From NCBI GenBank assembly GCA_027622655.1, contig JAQBYI010000020.1, positions 1 to 57,391 of the forward strand: DNA of 57,391 bases, read 5' to 3'. Shown here piece after piece: positions 7,306 to 16,049 of the stretch. The notes under the pieces are model-generated. The model made no database searches. It was not told the origin of the DNA and saw nothing but the letters and a program-made list of their open reading frames with translations. How positions within the stretch are numbered: position 1 is the first letter of the stretch; the number at the start of each line of letters is the position of its first letter. Origin of the DNA: Gemmatimonadota bacterium. Lineage in GTDB: Bacteria > Gemmatimonadota > Gemmatimonadetes > Gemmatimonadales > Gemmatimonadaceae. Both the position numbers and the translations under genes were made by a program.

Positions 7306-7842
7306 TCAAAGCGTGAACTTGCCGAAGTCTTCCGGCCGCAGTTGCTCCAAATGGCGTCGCAGGTTTTCGGCGTAGGACGATGACTCCGCGATCGCAGCAT
7401 CACTGCGCTGCTCGACCGATTCGGGCGTGCCGCTATCGTCCTCGGCGGAAAGCTGCTCATACTCGTTCAGCAGCTCCTCAGAGGCGAAAAGCGGAGCGCC
7501 GAGCCTGATGGCGATGGCGATGGCGTCGGACGGACGTGCGTCTACCACGAACGGGTTCCCACCGCGCGTGATGTGCATCTCAGCGTGGTACGTATGCTCA
7601 ACGACGCGGCTGACGACTATCCGGGTCAACGTGCCGTCGAGTACGGCCAGCAGAGAGCGGACCAGGTCGTGCGTCATCGGGCGTTCACGCGGAACACCGT
7701 GCAGATGCGCCGCAATAGACTCAGCCTCCGGCCGGCCGATCCAAATGGGCAGCACCCGCGTGCCACCGCGCTCCTGCAGCACGACCACAAAAGTCTTCTG
7801 CTGCCCGTCATGGCCGAGCTTCGACACCACGACTTCTACCAC
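7306..7842 (-). CDS. bifunctional nuclease family protein (DUF151)
   Basis: A 178-residue DUF151/BFN protein. The domain runs from residue 1 to about 130 with typical sequences LPIWIGRPEAESIAAHL, RPMTHDLV and the C-terminal DARPSDAIAIAIRLGAPLF. The tail ends in ENLRRHLEQLRPEDFGKF, resembling the UVR-like coiled segment seen after some members. Plant and mycobacterial relatives are reported to have DNase and RNase activity; many bacterial copies have no assigned role. Start GTG with GGGGAGG just upstream. The stop is 40 bases after the metK stop direction-wise, so it may be co-transcribed with metK. Confidence 0.88.
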   Translation of the reverse strand: MVEVVVSKLGHDGQQKTFVVVLQERGGTRVLPIWIGRPEAESIAAHLHGVPRERPMTHDLVRSLLAVLDGTLTRIVVSRVVEHTYHAEMHITRGGNPFVVDARPSDAIAIAIRLGAPLFASEELLNEYEQLSAEDDSGTPESVEQRSDAAIAESSSYAENLRRHLEQLRPEDFGKFTL

Positions 7843-7882
7843 TGTGCCTCCCCGGACGCTACGCTGCGCGTCCTTGCACCAG

Positions 7883-9058
7883 TCAGCCGCGCACCGCGCG
7901 CTTCAACGCCGCCACTCGGTCGGTGCGCTCCCACGGAAACAACGTGACAGTCTTGCCGAATCGCCGTGCCCGCTCACTCTTGCGACCGAAGTGCCCGTAC
8001 GCGGCCGTGTCGCTGTAGATCGGTTTGCGCAAATCGAGTGCGGCAGTGATGCCCATCGGCGTGAGGTCGAAAACCTTTCGTACTGCCTTCATGATCACTC
8101 GATCGTCCACGCGTCCGGTGCCGAACGTATCGACCATCACGGAAACCGGTTCAATGACGCCGATCGCGTAGGCCACCTGTACTTCACACTTCGTAGCGAG
8201 CTTTGCGGCAACGATGTTCTTGGCGACCCACCGGGCCGCGTAACTACCGGAGCGATCGACCTTGGAGGGATCCTTCCCGCTGAACGCTCCGCCGCCGTGG
8301 CGACCCATTCCGCCGTAGGTGTCGACGATAATCTTCCTGCCGGTGAGCCCGGCATCACCCTGCGGGCCGCCGACAACGAACCGGCCCGTGGGATTGATGT
8401 GCGTCCGCATCCGGCGCGAGCGAAGTTCCTTTGGAATCACAGCGTCGATGACTTCGCGTCGAATGCCTTCACTAATCGCGCGATTCGAAACCCGTTCGGC
8501 GTGCTGCGCGGATACCACGACAGTGTCGACAGACACCGGCGCGCCATCCTCGTACAGCACGGTCACCTGACTTTTCCCGTCGGGCCGCAGCCATGGAAGC
8601 GTGCCGTCCTTGCGCCGATCTGCAAGTGCCCGGACGAGTTTATGCGCCAACATGATCGGGAGCGGCATCAGCTCTTCCGTCTCGTTGCACGCATAGCCGA
8701 ACATCATTCCCTGGTCACCGGCGCCACCGGTGTCGACGCCGCGCGCGATGTCGGCCGACTGCTGATCAATGGTAGACAACACGGCACAGGTATTCGCGTC
8801 GAAGCCGTAACCCGCCTCGCTGTATCCGATGCGTCGAATCGTGTCGCGCACGAGCGCCGGAAGATGCACGTATGCCGACGTCGTGATCTCGCCGAATATC
8901 GTCGCGAGTCCCGTCGTGACCATCGTTTCGCACGCTACGCGCGCACGCGGATCGACGGCCAGCAGCGCGTCGAGCACCGCATCGGAGATCTGGTCGGCGA
9001 CCTTGTCCGGATGGCCTTCTGTGACTGACTCGGATGTAAACAGATGAGGATGTTTCAA
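7883..9058 (-). CDS. metK: S-adenosylmethionine synthetase
   Basis: A 391-residue MetK, which makes S-adenosylmethionine from methionine and ATP. Family signatures are [20 protein letters not shown] near the N-terminus, [12 protein letters not shown], and the P-loop-like [19 protein letters not shown]. The first residues [11 protein letters not shown] align with other MetK proteins, which fixes the start at 9058; that codon is TTG, and no clear ribosome binding site precedes it. It follows ptsI by about 107 bases in which I see no riboswitch. The product supplies methyl groups and also the radical-SAM cofactor used by MiaB elsewhere in the window. Confidence 0.96.
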   Translation of the reverse strand: MKHPHLFTSESVTEGHPDKVADQISDAVLDALLAVDPRARVACETMVTTGLATIFGEITTSAYVHLPALVRDTIRRIGYSEAGYGFDANTCAVLSTIDQQSADIARGVDTGGAGDQGMMFGYACNETEELMPLPIMLAHKLVRALADRRKDGTLPWLRPDGKSQVTVLYEDGAPVSVDTVVVSAQHAERVSNRAISEGIRREVIDAVIPKELRSRRMRTHINPTGRFVVGGPQGDAGLTGRKIIVDTYGGMGRHGGGAFSGKDPSKVDRSGSYAARWVAKNIVAAKLATKCEVQVAYAIGVIEPVSVMVDTFGTGRVDDRVIMKAVRKVFDLTPMGITAALDLRKPIYSDTAAYGHFGRKSERARRFGKTVTLFPWERTDRVAALKRAVRG

Positions 9059-9165
9059 CGGAGGCGCTGTGAGAAAAGTGTGTGCCGGTCACTCAGCGGC
9101 GATGCTGCGTCGGAACGGCGTTTGGTTAGGATGACGACGGACGGAACAGGAGAATATCTGGAAGG

Positions 9166-10917
9166 TCACGCGTGGAGCAACTCGCTCGGCACCTCGGCGA
9201 CGAGACGTTCGCGGAGGATTAGCTCAGCCTCGGCCGCGGTTGACGCCGCAAGGGCCGCGTCCGCCGCCGCGGTGGCCTCGGACGCTCGCATTCCGCGCAC
9301 GATCAGTTTCACGCGCATCAGCGAGTTCGGATTCACGCTCAGCTGGCGAATGCCGAGCCCGAGCAGTGCAAACGCCATGATCGGCTCCGAGGCCATCTCT
9401 CCGCAGACACCAACCTCGATACCGTGCCGGTTCGCCACTTCAACCGTCATCCGGATCAAGCGGAGCACGGCTGGGTGCAGCGGCGTGTACCGAGAGGCCA
9501 GCCCAGCGTGGCCACGGTCCACGGCAAGCGTATACTGAACGAGATCGTTCGTGCCGATGGAGAAGAACGAAACGTCGCGCGCGAGTGATTCAGCGAGCAC
9601 CGCGGCCGCCGGCGTCTCGATCATGACGCCGACCGGAACGTCCGCCCTGTGAGGCACACCACGCGCCGCGAGTTCTGCGGCAGCTTCGGCAATCAGGACG
9701 CGGGCTTGGCGCACCTCGTCCACTGAGACGATGAGCGGCAGGTTGATCCTGACGTCCCCGAGCATCGCAACTCGCAAGAGCGCACGAAGCTGAGTCTTGA
9801 AGAGTTCAGGTTGGTCGAGGCACATGCGGATTGCGCGCCATCCCAGAAACGGATTGGGCTCCTCGGGATAGCCGCCAATCGGCAACTTGTCGCCACCAAC
9901 ATCGAACGTCCGAATAATGACGGGCTTGTTTCCGAATGCGCGCACGACGCCGGCGTAGGCTGCGTACTGCTGGTCCTCGTCTGGCATTGCCGCGCGCCCG
10001 ACGACAAGAAATTCGGTCCTCATGAGCCCCACGCCCTCGGCTCCGCTCTGTGCCGCATGCTCGGCTTCGTCAGGGAGGTCGACGTTCGCCAGGAGCGTTA
10101 CGCGTTCACCGTCGCGCGAGATAGCTTCTTCGCCGGCGAGGTGGGATAAGGCCTCCGTCTCTGCCTGCTGTTGTCGACTGAGGGCGGCCGCGACGGTTTT
10201 TTCAGCCGAGGTCGGGCGCGTAGCGATAGTGCCGGCCGTGCCGTCGAGAATCACCTCTTCCCCGCTGCGCAGGCGAACGGTCGCGTCGAGCAGGCCCACC
10301 ACTGCCGGAAGGTCAAGCGAGCGGGCGAGGATGGCGACGTGCGACGTCCGCGTACCGGCGTCAGTGGCGATTGCTGCGATGCACTCGCGGTCGAGCTGGA
10401 GGGTCAGGCTTGGAGTCAGGTCGTGCGTGACGAGTATGGCGTTGGCGCCTCGCGGCAGATCGAGCGGATCGTGATCCGGAAGCCCCATCAACACGGTCAG
10501 CACGCGAATGTGCACGTCGATGAGGTCACTGACACGCTCTCGGAGCGTTGCGTGCGGTGAGCGGCCGAAGTGATCGCGCCACTCGAGCATCACCACATCG
10601 AACGCCCGCTCAGCGCTGAAGTGCTGACGGATGGCGTCTTCAACTCCGCCGCGGAGTTCGGGATCCTCGACGATGGATATCTGGACTTCAAAGATCCCGG
10701 CTTCTGCAGATCCCGCGACGCGGCGAGCGCGATCGCGAACATTTCTCAGTCGCCCGACAGTGCGGGCAAACGCGATGCGGAGCCGCTCGATTTCCGCCTC
10801 GACTTCGTCGGACTGGATTACGGAATCGGGAACTTCTGGCACCTCCCATCGCAACAGGTGCACCGCACCCACGACGATGCCGGGTGATGCCGGAATTCCC
10901 TTGAGGATCGATGGCAT
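9166..10917 (-). CDS. ptsI: phosphoenolpyruvate-protein phosphotransferase (PTS enzyme I)
   Basis: A 583-residue enzyme I, which takes phosphate from PEP and passes it to HPr. The phosphorylated histidine is H193 in GTRTSHVAILAR. The PEP-binding barrel has GVGLMRTEFL, the arginine-containing IIRTFDVGGDK, GTNDLVQYTLAVDR and the catalytic cysteine in GVCGEMA. The length is that of canonical enzyme I, with no extra domain. The start lies 3 bases after the HPr stop, so the two are translated together, completing the order hprK-EIIA-EIIB-EIIC-EIID-HPr-EI. Confidence 0.96.
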   Translation of the reverse strand: MPSILKGIPASPGIVVGAVHLLRWEVPEVPDSVIQSDEVEAEIERLRIAFARTVGRLRNVRDRARRVAGSAEAGIFEVQISIVEDPELRGGVEDAIRQHFSAERAFDVVMLEWRDHFGRSPHATLRERVSDLIDVHIRVLTVLMGLPDHDPLDLPRGANAILVTHDLTPSLTLQLDRECIAAIATDAGTRTSHVAILARSLDLPAVVGLLDATVRLRSGEEVILDGTAGTIATRPTSAEKTVAAALSRQQQAETEALSHLAGEEAISRDGERVTLLANVDLPDEAEHAAQSGAEGVGLMRTEFLVVGRAAMPDEDQQYAAYAGVVRAFGNKPVIIRTFDVGGDKLPIGGYPEEPNPFLGWRAIRMCLDQPELFKTQLRALLRVAMLGDVRINLPLIVSVDEVRQARVLIAEAAAELAARGVPHRADVPVGVMIETPAAAVLAESLARDVSFFSIGTNDLVQYTLAVDRGHAGLASRYTPLHPAVLRLIRMTVEVANRHGIEVGVCGEMASEPIMAFALLGLGIRQLSVNPNSLMRVKLIVRGMRASEATAAADAALAASTAAEAELILRERLVAEVPSELLHA

Positions 10918-10920
10918 GGT

Positions 10921-11190
10921 TCAACTCTCTCCGAATTTGGTTGCGAAGAGTTCACTGAGTGCAACGACGGCCGCCTCGGCGTCGTCGCCATCGGCTCGTA
11001 CATGCACGGTGGACCCGCACGGCGCCGCGAGCATCATCACGCCCATGATGCTTTTGCCGTTCACGTCGAGGCCGTCGAGCGAGAGCGTGATCGACGCGCC
11101 ATACCGCGCGGCTACCTTCACAATCACCGACGACGGGCGCGCGTGAATCCCGGCCTCGTTGGTCACGAGCATATCGCGCTCTGCGATCAT
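10921..11190 (-). CDS. ptsH: phosphocarrier protein HPr
   Basis: An 89-residue HPr. The phosphate-carrying histidine is H16 in NEAGIHARPS, and the regulatory serine is S47 in GKSIMGVMML, the site used by HPr kinase, whose gene is in the same cluster. The start at 11190 is fixed by the ATGA overlap with the EIID stop and by the family length; longer readings in the same frame run through the EIID gene and are not real. HPr would carry phosphate from enzyme I to EIIA and, when phosphorylated on serine, act as a carbon signal. Confidence 0.95.
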   Translation of the reverse strand: MIAERDMLVTNEAGIHARPSSVIVKVAARYGASITLSLDGLDVNGKSIMGVMMLAAPCGSTVHVRADGDDAEAAVVALSELFATKFGES

Positions 11191-11951
11191 CGAAGCACCA
11201 TGGCGGCCACGCCGGCGACGATGAGGAGCGCGAGCGAGACGCGCCATCCCTGAACGCGGCCCTGCGTCAGGCCGAGCATCACGGCGCCGGCTGCGCCCAC
11301 CCCGCCAATGATGAACACCCCCAGCGGGCTCGCACCAGCGGACCGCGCGAGTGCGAGCGGAATCGCGACGCCACCGACGACTGCGGCGACTCGCGTCAGC
11401 ATCAGCGGACCGCGACGAAACAGCGGCGTGCTGAGAGCCGGCGCGACCGCCAGTCCATCGCTCCAGCCCACGTTCAACCCCCATATGCGCAGGGCGAGAT
11501 GGCCAACGTTATACGTCCCTAGAAACACTGCCACCACCATGAAGGGCGAAGCCCCGAGGCCAAATGTGAGTAGTGCGATCAGGGAGCACAGAGGAAGCCA
11601 CGCTGCCCACACGAGACGGTCGCCCACGCTGCCCAACGGCCCGCAGGCAGCCGTCCGAAACCGCTCGATGCGCTCCAGGTTCTCGAGCGAGAGTTCGGCC
11701 CGGGCGAGCGCTCCTACGGCGACGGCGGCAAGGTACGGATGTGCGTTGAAGTACCGGCTCTGTCGCGCAAGCGCCGCGCAGTACGCCTCCCCGCCACGCC
11801 CGCCCGGCAAAAGCCGCAATGCCGGCTCGATTGCAAAAGCGATGCCGTTTCCAATCATCGTCTCGTAGTTGTACGAGCCCTGCAACGTGAGGAGCCTTGC
11901 CAATACGAGCATACGTGTACCGACCGAGAGCGGCGGCGCGGCGATGGTCAT
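11187..11951 (-). CDS. PTS system mannose/fructose/sorbose family IID component
   Basis: A 254-residue EIID of the mannose-type PTS. Characteristic parts are LQGSYNYETMIGNGIAFAIEP, the FNAHPYLAAVAVGAL region, and GDRLVWAAWLPLCSLIALL, with a hydrophobic C-terminus. With EIIC it forms the membrane channel for a hexose-type sugar. The start at 11951 overlaps the EIIC stop (ATGA) and the stop overlaps the HPr start in the same way. The transported sugar cannot be told from sequence. Confidence 0.9.
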   Translation of the reverse strand: MTIAAPPLSVGTRMLVLARLLTLQGSYNYETMIGNGIAFAIEPALRLLPGGRGGEAYCAALARQSRYFNAHPYLAAVAVGALARAELSLENLERIERFRTAACGPLGSVGDRLVWAAWLPLCSLIALLTFGLGASPFMVVAVFLGTYNVGHLALRIWGLNVGWSDGLAVAPALSTPLFRRGPLMLTRVAAVVGGVAIPLALARSAGASPLGVFIIGGVGAAGAVMLGLTQGRVQGWRVSLALLIVAGVAAMVLR

Positions 11952-12631
11952 CGTGCCACCATCGCCACGATACCTACGGCCAGACCGCCACCGAGGTACC
12001 CTATCGCACCCATCGGGCGTGCGCAGCGCACCAGCGCTGCCGCACCGACGGCCGTGGCCAGGATGAGCGGCCAAGTGAGGGACTGCCCGAACGCGATATT
12101 CCACCGACTCAGGACAGGCATTGTGAAAGCGAACGCGAGGATGAGCCCAGCCGAGGCCACAAGAACGCCCCGCCAGAGATCCAGTGCGATTCCCGTTACG
12201 TGCAATCGCGTCACCGCCGCGGCGGAACCAATAGCGAGTTCCTCACGCAGGACGCCAGCCAGAACCGCGACGCGGCGACGATGCCATACCATGGAGATCG
12301 ACCCGAGCCCGGCAACGGCCAGGCCGATCAGCACAGCGAATGCAAGCGAACCCGGCGAACCGCGGCCGCCGATGACGTATGTCGTGGCCGCCACGACGCC
12401 CGCCGCGCCCCACTCCGGGTAGCGGCTCGCGCCGAACGGCAGGGTCTCGAGGGCGAACAGTTCCATAACGGCGCCCACAACGAGCCCATCCTCGGCGCGA
12501 CCGAGCGCCGCAGCCCCCAACGTAGCGGACACAATCGGACGCGAGACCATTGTCTGGCCGACACTCACCGTGTCGAGCGAGCAAAGCGACGCAATCACGA
12601 GGAGCGCGATGAAGTCCGCGGGACCGATCAC
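11948..12631 (-). CDS. PTS system mannose-type IIC component
   Basis: A 227-residue EIIC with six to seven hydrophobic segments. The opening LDTVSVGQTMVSRPIVSATLGAA and VVGAVMELFALETLPFGASRYPEWGAAGV are typical of mannose-type IIC proteins. It is shorter than the Enterobacterial protein (about 265 residues). Starts with GTG overlapping the EIIB stop (GTGA). It would pair with EIID to move the sugar while EIIB phosphorylates it. Confidence 0.88.
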   Translation of the reverse strand: MIGPADFIALLVIASLCSLDTVSVGQTMVSRPIVSATLGAAALGRAEDGLVVGAVMELFALETLPFGASRYPEWGAAGVVAATTYVIGGRGSPGSLAFAVLIGLAVAGLGSISMVWHRRRVAVLAGVLREELAIGSAAAVTRLHVTGIALDLWRGVLVASAGLILAFAFTMPVLSRWNIAFGQSLTWPLILATAVGAAALVRCARPMGAIGYLGGGLAVGIVAMVAR

Positions 12632-13116
12632 GCGGGGCCTCCGCTCAGCAGCGCCTCAAGCGGCACCTCGTCGGCGCCCGGAAGGTCCTGTGCCGTGACC
12701 CTCACCCCGCACGATGCGATCGCAGCAAGCGCGGCATCGTCCTCAGGAGAGAGGAACACATAGGGCAGCCGCCAGGTCCTGCCGATGCGGTGATGCACTC
12801 CGCCTATGTTCACCGCGCGAATTCGTGGAGCCGACTGTACGAGCCGACCCATAGTTGGAATGTCCGCGGTGAGCAGCATACCGGCGTCGGCGCGGGCGTC
12901 AAATTCCGGAAGTCGCAAGACGACCGAATCGGTGGTCTCGACGAACAAGGTCATCTCCGGAGGCGTCCCCATGCTGTAGAGCTCGCACTCCCAGTCGTTT
13001 GCAGCCACCGTGTCGTCGACCAGCACGATGAAGCCAAGCCGCAGCGACTGGCCCCAGCCCACCACAACCTGGCCATGCACCAGCCGGTCGTCTACACGAA
13101 AGCACTCAATCGGCAC
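12628..13116 (-). CDS. PTS system mannose/sorbose-type IIB component
   Basis: A 162-residue sorbose-type EIIB, the cytoplasmic protein that transfers phosphate from EIIA to the incoming sugar. The phospho-histidine is H14 in RVDDRLVHGQVVVGW, near the N-terminus as expected. The start is taken as GTG at 13116, which overlaps the end of the EIIA gene by 11 bases; the much longer open frame upstream is the antisense or out-of-frame reading of EIIA and hprK. The stop overlaps the EIIC GTG. Confidence 0.88.
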   Translation of the reverse strand: MPIECFRVDDRLVHGQVVVGWGQSLRLGFIVLVDDTVAANDWECELYSMGTPPEMTLFVETTDSVVLRLPEFDARADAGMLLTADIPTMGRLVQSAPRIRAVNIGGVHHRIGRTWRLPYVFLSPEDDAALAAIASCGVRVTAQDLPGADEVPLEALLSGGPA

Positions 13117-13510
13117 GCGGCGCACCCGAAGCCGGATGTACGACGATGGCGTCGCGGGCACGCGCCGCGGCGCGCCCGAGTGCCTCCGCGCTGGCGTCGT
13201 CACCCAGCGCGAAATCGAGCAGCATGGCCGCCGAAGCGCCGGTGACAACAGCGACTGACGGATCCGAGTGCGCAATGCGTCGCGCGGCGATCGCCACGCT
13301 TCCCGCCGGGAGATCGGTGAAGACAACCGAGGCACCATGCTCGCGCAGCGCAACTCGAAGTGCCTCCTCAACTCCTCGGGAGTCACACCCTTCGTTAGTG
13401 ACTGCGCGAAAGACGTCCGCCCGGCCGGCGACGCACCCAACGAGCTCAATGAGCGCCGCTGCGAACCCCGCGTGTCCAGCCACAACGGCGCGAGGCGGCC
13501 CGCTACTCAT
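13106..13510 (-). CDS. PTS system mannose-type IIA component
   Basis: A 134-residue EIIA-man protein. The expected active histidine is H13 in VVAGHAGFAAALIE, after the first beta strand. A conserved TDLPAGSVAIAARRI segment (compare the TDLxGGSP motif of the family) follows. It accepts phosphate from HPr and passes it to the separate EIIB. Its ATG overlaps the hprK stop by 8 bases. As a separate EIIA it could also have a regulatory role, but the neighbouring EIIB, IIC and IID support transport. Confidence 0.85.
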   Translation of the reverse strand: MSSGPPRAVVAGHAGFAAALIELVGCVAGRADVFRAVTNEGCDSRGVEEALRVALREHGASVVFTDLPAGSVAIAARRIAHSDPSVAVVTGASAAMLLDFALGDDASAEALGRAAARARDAIVVHPASGAPRAD

Positions 13511-14477
13511 CGTCTTCCTGCAGGTAGTTGCCCACCTTCGCCGTGCTCTGCCTGAGGCGGGCTTTCAGTCGATCGTTGAACGCCTCCGCGGCATTCACGC
13601 CGCTGTACTTCAGCAGGTGATTGAGCGCGATCACTTCGGCGATGACCGTAATGTTCTTGCCCGGATTCAACGCCACAGTCACCAGCGGGAGTGTCGCGCC
13701 GAGGATTTCGATGGTCTGTCCATCGAGGCCAGTGCGATCGACCGCGTTCAGCCCGTCCCATTTCTCGAGGGCGACGACGACCTCAATACGCTTCTGTTGA
13801 CGTACGGAGCGAATTCCGAAAATGCGGGAAACGTCGATGATGCCGACGCCACGGATCTCCATGTGATGGTGCGCGTGGTCGTGGGCGCGCCCAATGACGA
13901 CGTCTGCTCCGCGACGATTGCAGATCACCAGATCGTCGGCCACCAGACGGTGCCCGCGCTCGACGAGATCGAGCGCGCATTCGGACTTCCCGATTCCGCT
14001 GTCACCCGTGAACAGCAACCCTACACCGAACACATCTGCGAGCGAACCGTGCAGTGTTGCGGTTGGCGCGAAGGCGGCCTCGAGAAACGGAACGATCCGG
14101 CGGTAGAACTCCTGCGTCTTGAGTTTCGAGCGGAGAATCGCGACGCCCGACGCCTTTGCCTCGTCGTCCATTCCCGCGGGCAGTTCCTGTCCCTTGGTGA
14201 TCATGACGCAGGGAACTGCAAACGAGAGAAACTGTCGGATGTTTCGCATGCGGCTCTCTGCGTCGAGCGAGTTGAGGTAACTCACCTCGGTTTCGCCCAG
14301 GACCTGTATGCGTGCCTCGACGAATCGGCCGACGTAGCCGGCCAACACCAAGCCCGGACCCGAGGCGTCAACGGTTGTGATCTCACGTTCGAGTCCAGCC
14401 GGATCGCCAAGCAGATCGAGTTTGAGCGGCTCTTTCATGCGTTCGTACAATTGGGCGACGATGAGTTTGGGCATCAT
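13503..14477 (-). CDS. hprK: HPr kinase/phosphorylase
   Basis: A 324-residue HprK/P, which phosphorylates and dephosphorylates HPr on its regulatory serine according to energy state. It has the N-terminal regulatory domain, the H143-containing HGSLADVFG motif, Walker A GDSGIGKS (158-165) and the HprK signature MEIRGVGIIDV (206-216). Two ATG codons lie in tandem at the start. It is the first gene of the PTS cluster, with HPr carrying the matching serine seven genes on, so the pair is likely functional. In Gram-negative lineages HprK often tunes PTS or cell-envelope processes rather than the CcpA circuit of Firmicutes; which applies here is not shown. Confidence 0.96.
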   Translation of the reverse strand: MMPKLIVAQLYERMKEPLKLDLLGDPAGLEREITTVDASGPGLVLAGYVGRFVEARIQVLGETEVSYLNSLDAESRMRNIRQFLSFAVPCVMITKGQELPAGMDDEAKASGVAILRSKLKTQEFYRRIVPFLEAAFAPTATLHGSLADVFGVGLLFTGDSGIGKSECALDLVERGHRLVADDLVICNRRGADVVIGRAHDHAHHHMEIRGVGIIDVSRIFGIRSVRQQKRIEVVVALEKWDGLNAVDRTGLDGQTIEILGATLPLVTVALNPGKNITVIAEVIALNHLLKYSGVNAAEAFNDRLKARLRQSTAKVGNYLQEDDE

Positions 14478-14511
14478 CCCTCGCGTGGCTCTGCGGCCAG
14501 GTGATAGTTGG

Positions 14512-15633
14512 TCACGACCTATTCTCGTTCGTGCGTTGGACGACTTCGCTCAGGTGGGCTTCGGTCTCCGACGCGGCGCGCGCCCAGGTAAACGACTCTG
14601 CGAATGCCCGGCCCGCCCGACCCATCGTCTCGGCAATGTCCCGCGAGGCCGCCAGCCGGTCCATGGCGCGCGCGAGCCCTTCCACGTCACCGTGAGGTGA
14701 TAAAAACCCGGTCACCCCGTCACGCACGGATTCCCGGATTCCCGGTGAGTTCGACGCCACCACGGCCGTGCCGCACGCCGCGGCCTCCACGTTGGTCAGG
14801 CCCCACCCTTCCTTGGGCGAAGCCAGCACCACCGCCCACGCGCGCTGCAGAAGAGCCAGCTTCTCCGCTTCGCTCACGAAGCCAAGAAATCGCACGCGCC
14901 GACCAAGGTCAAGCGAGCGTGCGAGTGATTCGAGAGCGCCACGGAAATCGCCCGCGCCGGCAATCTCGAGCGTCGCGTCCGGATGTGACATTCGCGCAAA
15001 CGCGCGGATGACGAGGTCAACGCCCTTGTAGCGTTTCAGACGGCCTATGTACGCGAAGGTCGGGAGCGGTGCCCGTTTCGCCGGCGCGGGAACGAACACA
15101 TCCGCGCTGACGCCCGGGTAGATCACGCGCACGTGCTCGCGCACGATACCACGCGCGACCAGATCGTCGGCCGTACTCTCGGATATGGCCTCGAAGGGCA
15201 CATCGCGATACGCGTACGGGAGCGGCTGCTCGCTTGCCCATACGGCGGTCGCAAGCGGCCACGGGAGCTCCTGAAATACGGTGGAGCCAAACAGGTGCGG
15301 CACGCACGCCACGACGGGACAGCCAGCTCCCCACGCAGGCGTATAGAGCGGAGCCTTGTTGATGTCTTCCACGATCACGTCGAACGGACGAGCACGAAAG
15401 TCGCGCCGCCATCTCCGGAAAACCTTGAGCGCAAATGTCTGGCGCGTACCGACCCGCACCACGTCAATCCCGCCCAGCGCGGCAGTTGGCTCGCACCCGG
15501 GCCATCCGCCGCACAAGAGCGTGACCGAATGTCCGGCGCCCGCCAGGCGTTCGAATATTTCATGTAGGTGAATCTCGGCGCCGCCAGCAAGGGGATTCTC
15601 TCGATCATGCCAGTTGATGACCAGGATCTTCAC
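14512..15633 (-). CDS. glycosyltransferase family 4 (GT-B) protein
   Basis: A 373-residue GT-B glycosyltransferase. The N-terminal acceptor domain begins VKILVINWHDRENPLAGGAE, with the glycine-rich loop, and the C-terminal donor domain has YIGRLKRYKGVDLVIRAF and the EX7E motif in EGWGLTNVEAAACG. It probably adds a sugar to an envelope or exopolysaccharide; donor and acceptor are unknown. Start GTG at 15633 overlaps the nusB stop (GTGA). It lies between nusB and hprK and is the only carbohydrate-active gene in that run. Confidence 0.88.
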   Translation of the reverse strand: MKILVINWHDRENPLAGGAEIHLHEIFERLAGAGHSVTLLCGGWPGCEPTAALGGIDVVRVGTRQTFALKVFRRWRRDFRARPFDVIVEDINKAPLYTPAWGAGCPVVACVPHLFGSTVFQELPWPLATAVWASEQPLPYAYRDVPFEAISESTADDLVARGIVREHVRVIYPGVSADVFVPAPAKRAPLPTFAYIGRLKRYKGVDLVIRAFARMSHPDATLEIAGAGDFRGALESLARSLDLGRRVRFLGFVSEAEKLALLQRAWAVVLASPKEGWGLTNVEAAACGTAVVASNSPGIRESVRDGVTGFLSPHGDVEGLARAMDRLAASRDIAETMGRAGRAFAESFTWARAASETEAHLSEVVQRTNENRS

Positions 15634-16049
15634 GCGAGCGTGCCGACACGGCGGGCGTGCGCGTCGAGCACACCGTTGACGAACCCTGCGGAGCGCGCGC
15701 TCCCGTATCGCTCGGCGAGCCGCACGCACTCCTGAATCACGACCTTAGGCGGCGTTCCACCTTGGGCAAACTCGGCCACTCCCAATCTCAACACGCACCG
15801 CTCAATCGCCCCAAGACGTTCGAGCCTCCAGTGCGTCGTGACCTCGACCAGTTCTGCGTCAACCTGCTCAAGATTCACCGCGATCCAGTTGAGCAGCCGA
15901 TCGGCGAACTCGCGCTCGACCGGCAGAACGTTCAAGTCGTCCCATAGCCTCGAGGCGACGCCGAGCAGATCGTTGTTGTGACGAACGTCCCACGCGTAAA
16001 GAGCCTGAAGCGCGCGCGATCGTCCGCGAGTCTCAATCCGAGCCGGCAT
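15630..16049 (-). CDS. nusB: transcription antitermination protein NusB
   Basis: A 139-residue all-helical NusB, which with NusE (S10) binds boxA RNA to form antitermination complexes on rRNA operons. Typical segments are RSRALQALYAWD, the WRLERLGAIERCVLRLGVAEF core and the C-terminal YGSARSAGFVNGVLD. The start at 16049 has GGAGG six bases upstream; the longer frame would run through ribH. It overlaps the ribH end by 17 bases; ribH-nusB adjacency is common in bacteria. Confidence 0.95.
   Translation of the reverse strand: MPARIETRGRSRALQALYAWDVRHNNDLLGVASRLWDDLNVLPVEREFADRLLNWIAVNLEQVDAELVEVTTHWRLERLGAIERCVLRLGVAEFAQGGTPPKVVIQECVRLAERYGSARSAGFVNGVLDAHARRVGTLA

Noticed and set aside
9059-9165. 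SAM riboswitch before metK
   Set aside because: No known SAM aptamer core (for example the SAM-I or SAM-II conserved blocks) could be recognised in this gap.
11190-11484. Extension of the HPr frame upstream of 11190
   Set aside because: It overlaps the EIID gene and is Arg-rich nonsense; HPr proteins are about 85-90 residues and the ATGA overlap fixes the start.
13116-13485. Extension of the EIIB frame upstream
   Set aside because: Lies inside EIIA in another frame; EIIB proteins begin just before the RVDDRLxHGQ motif.
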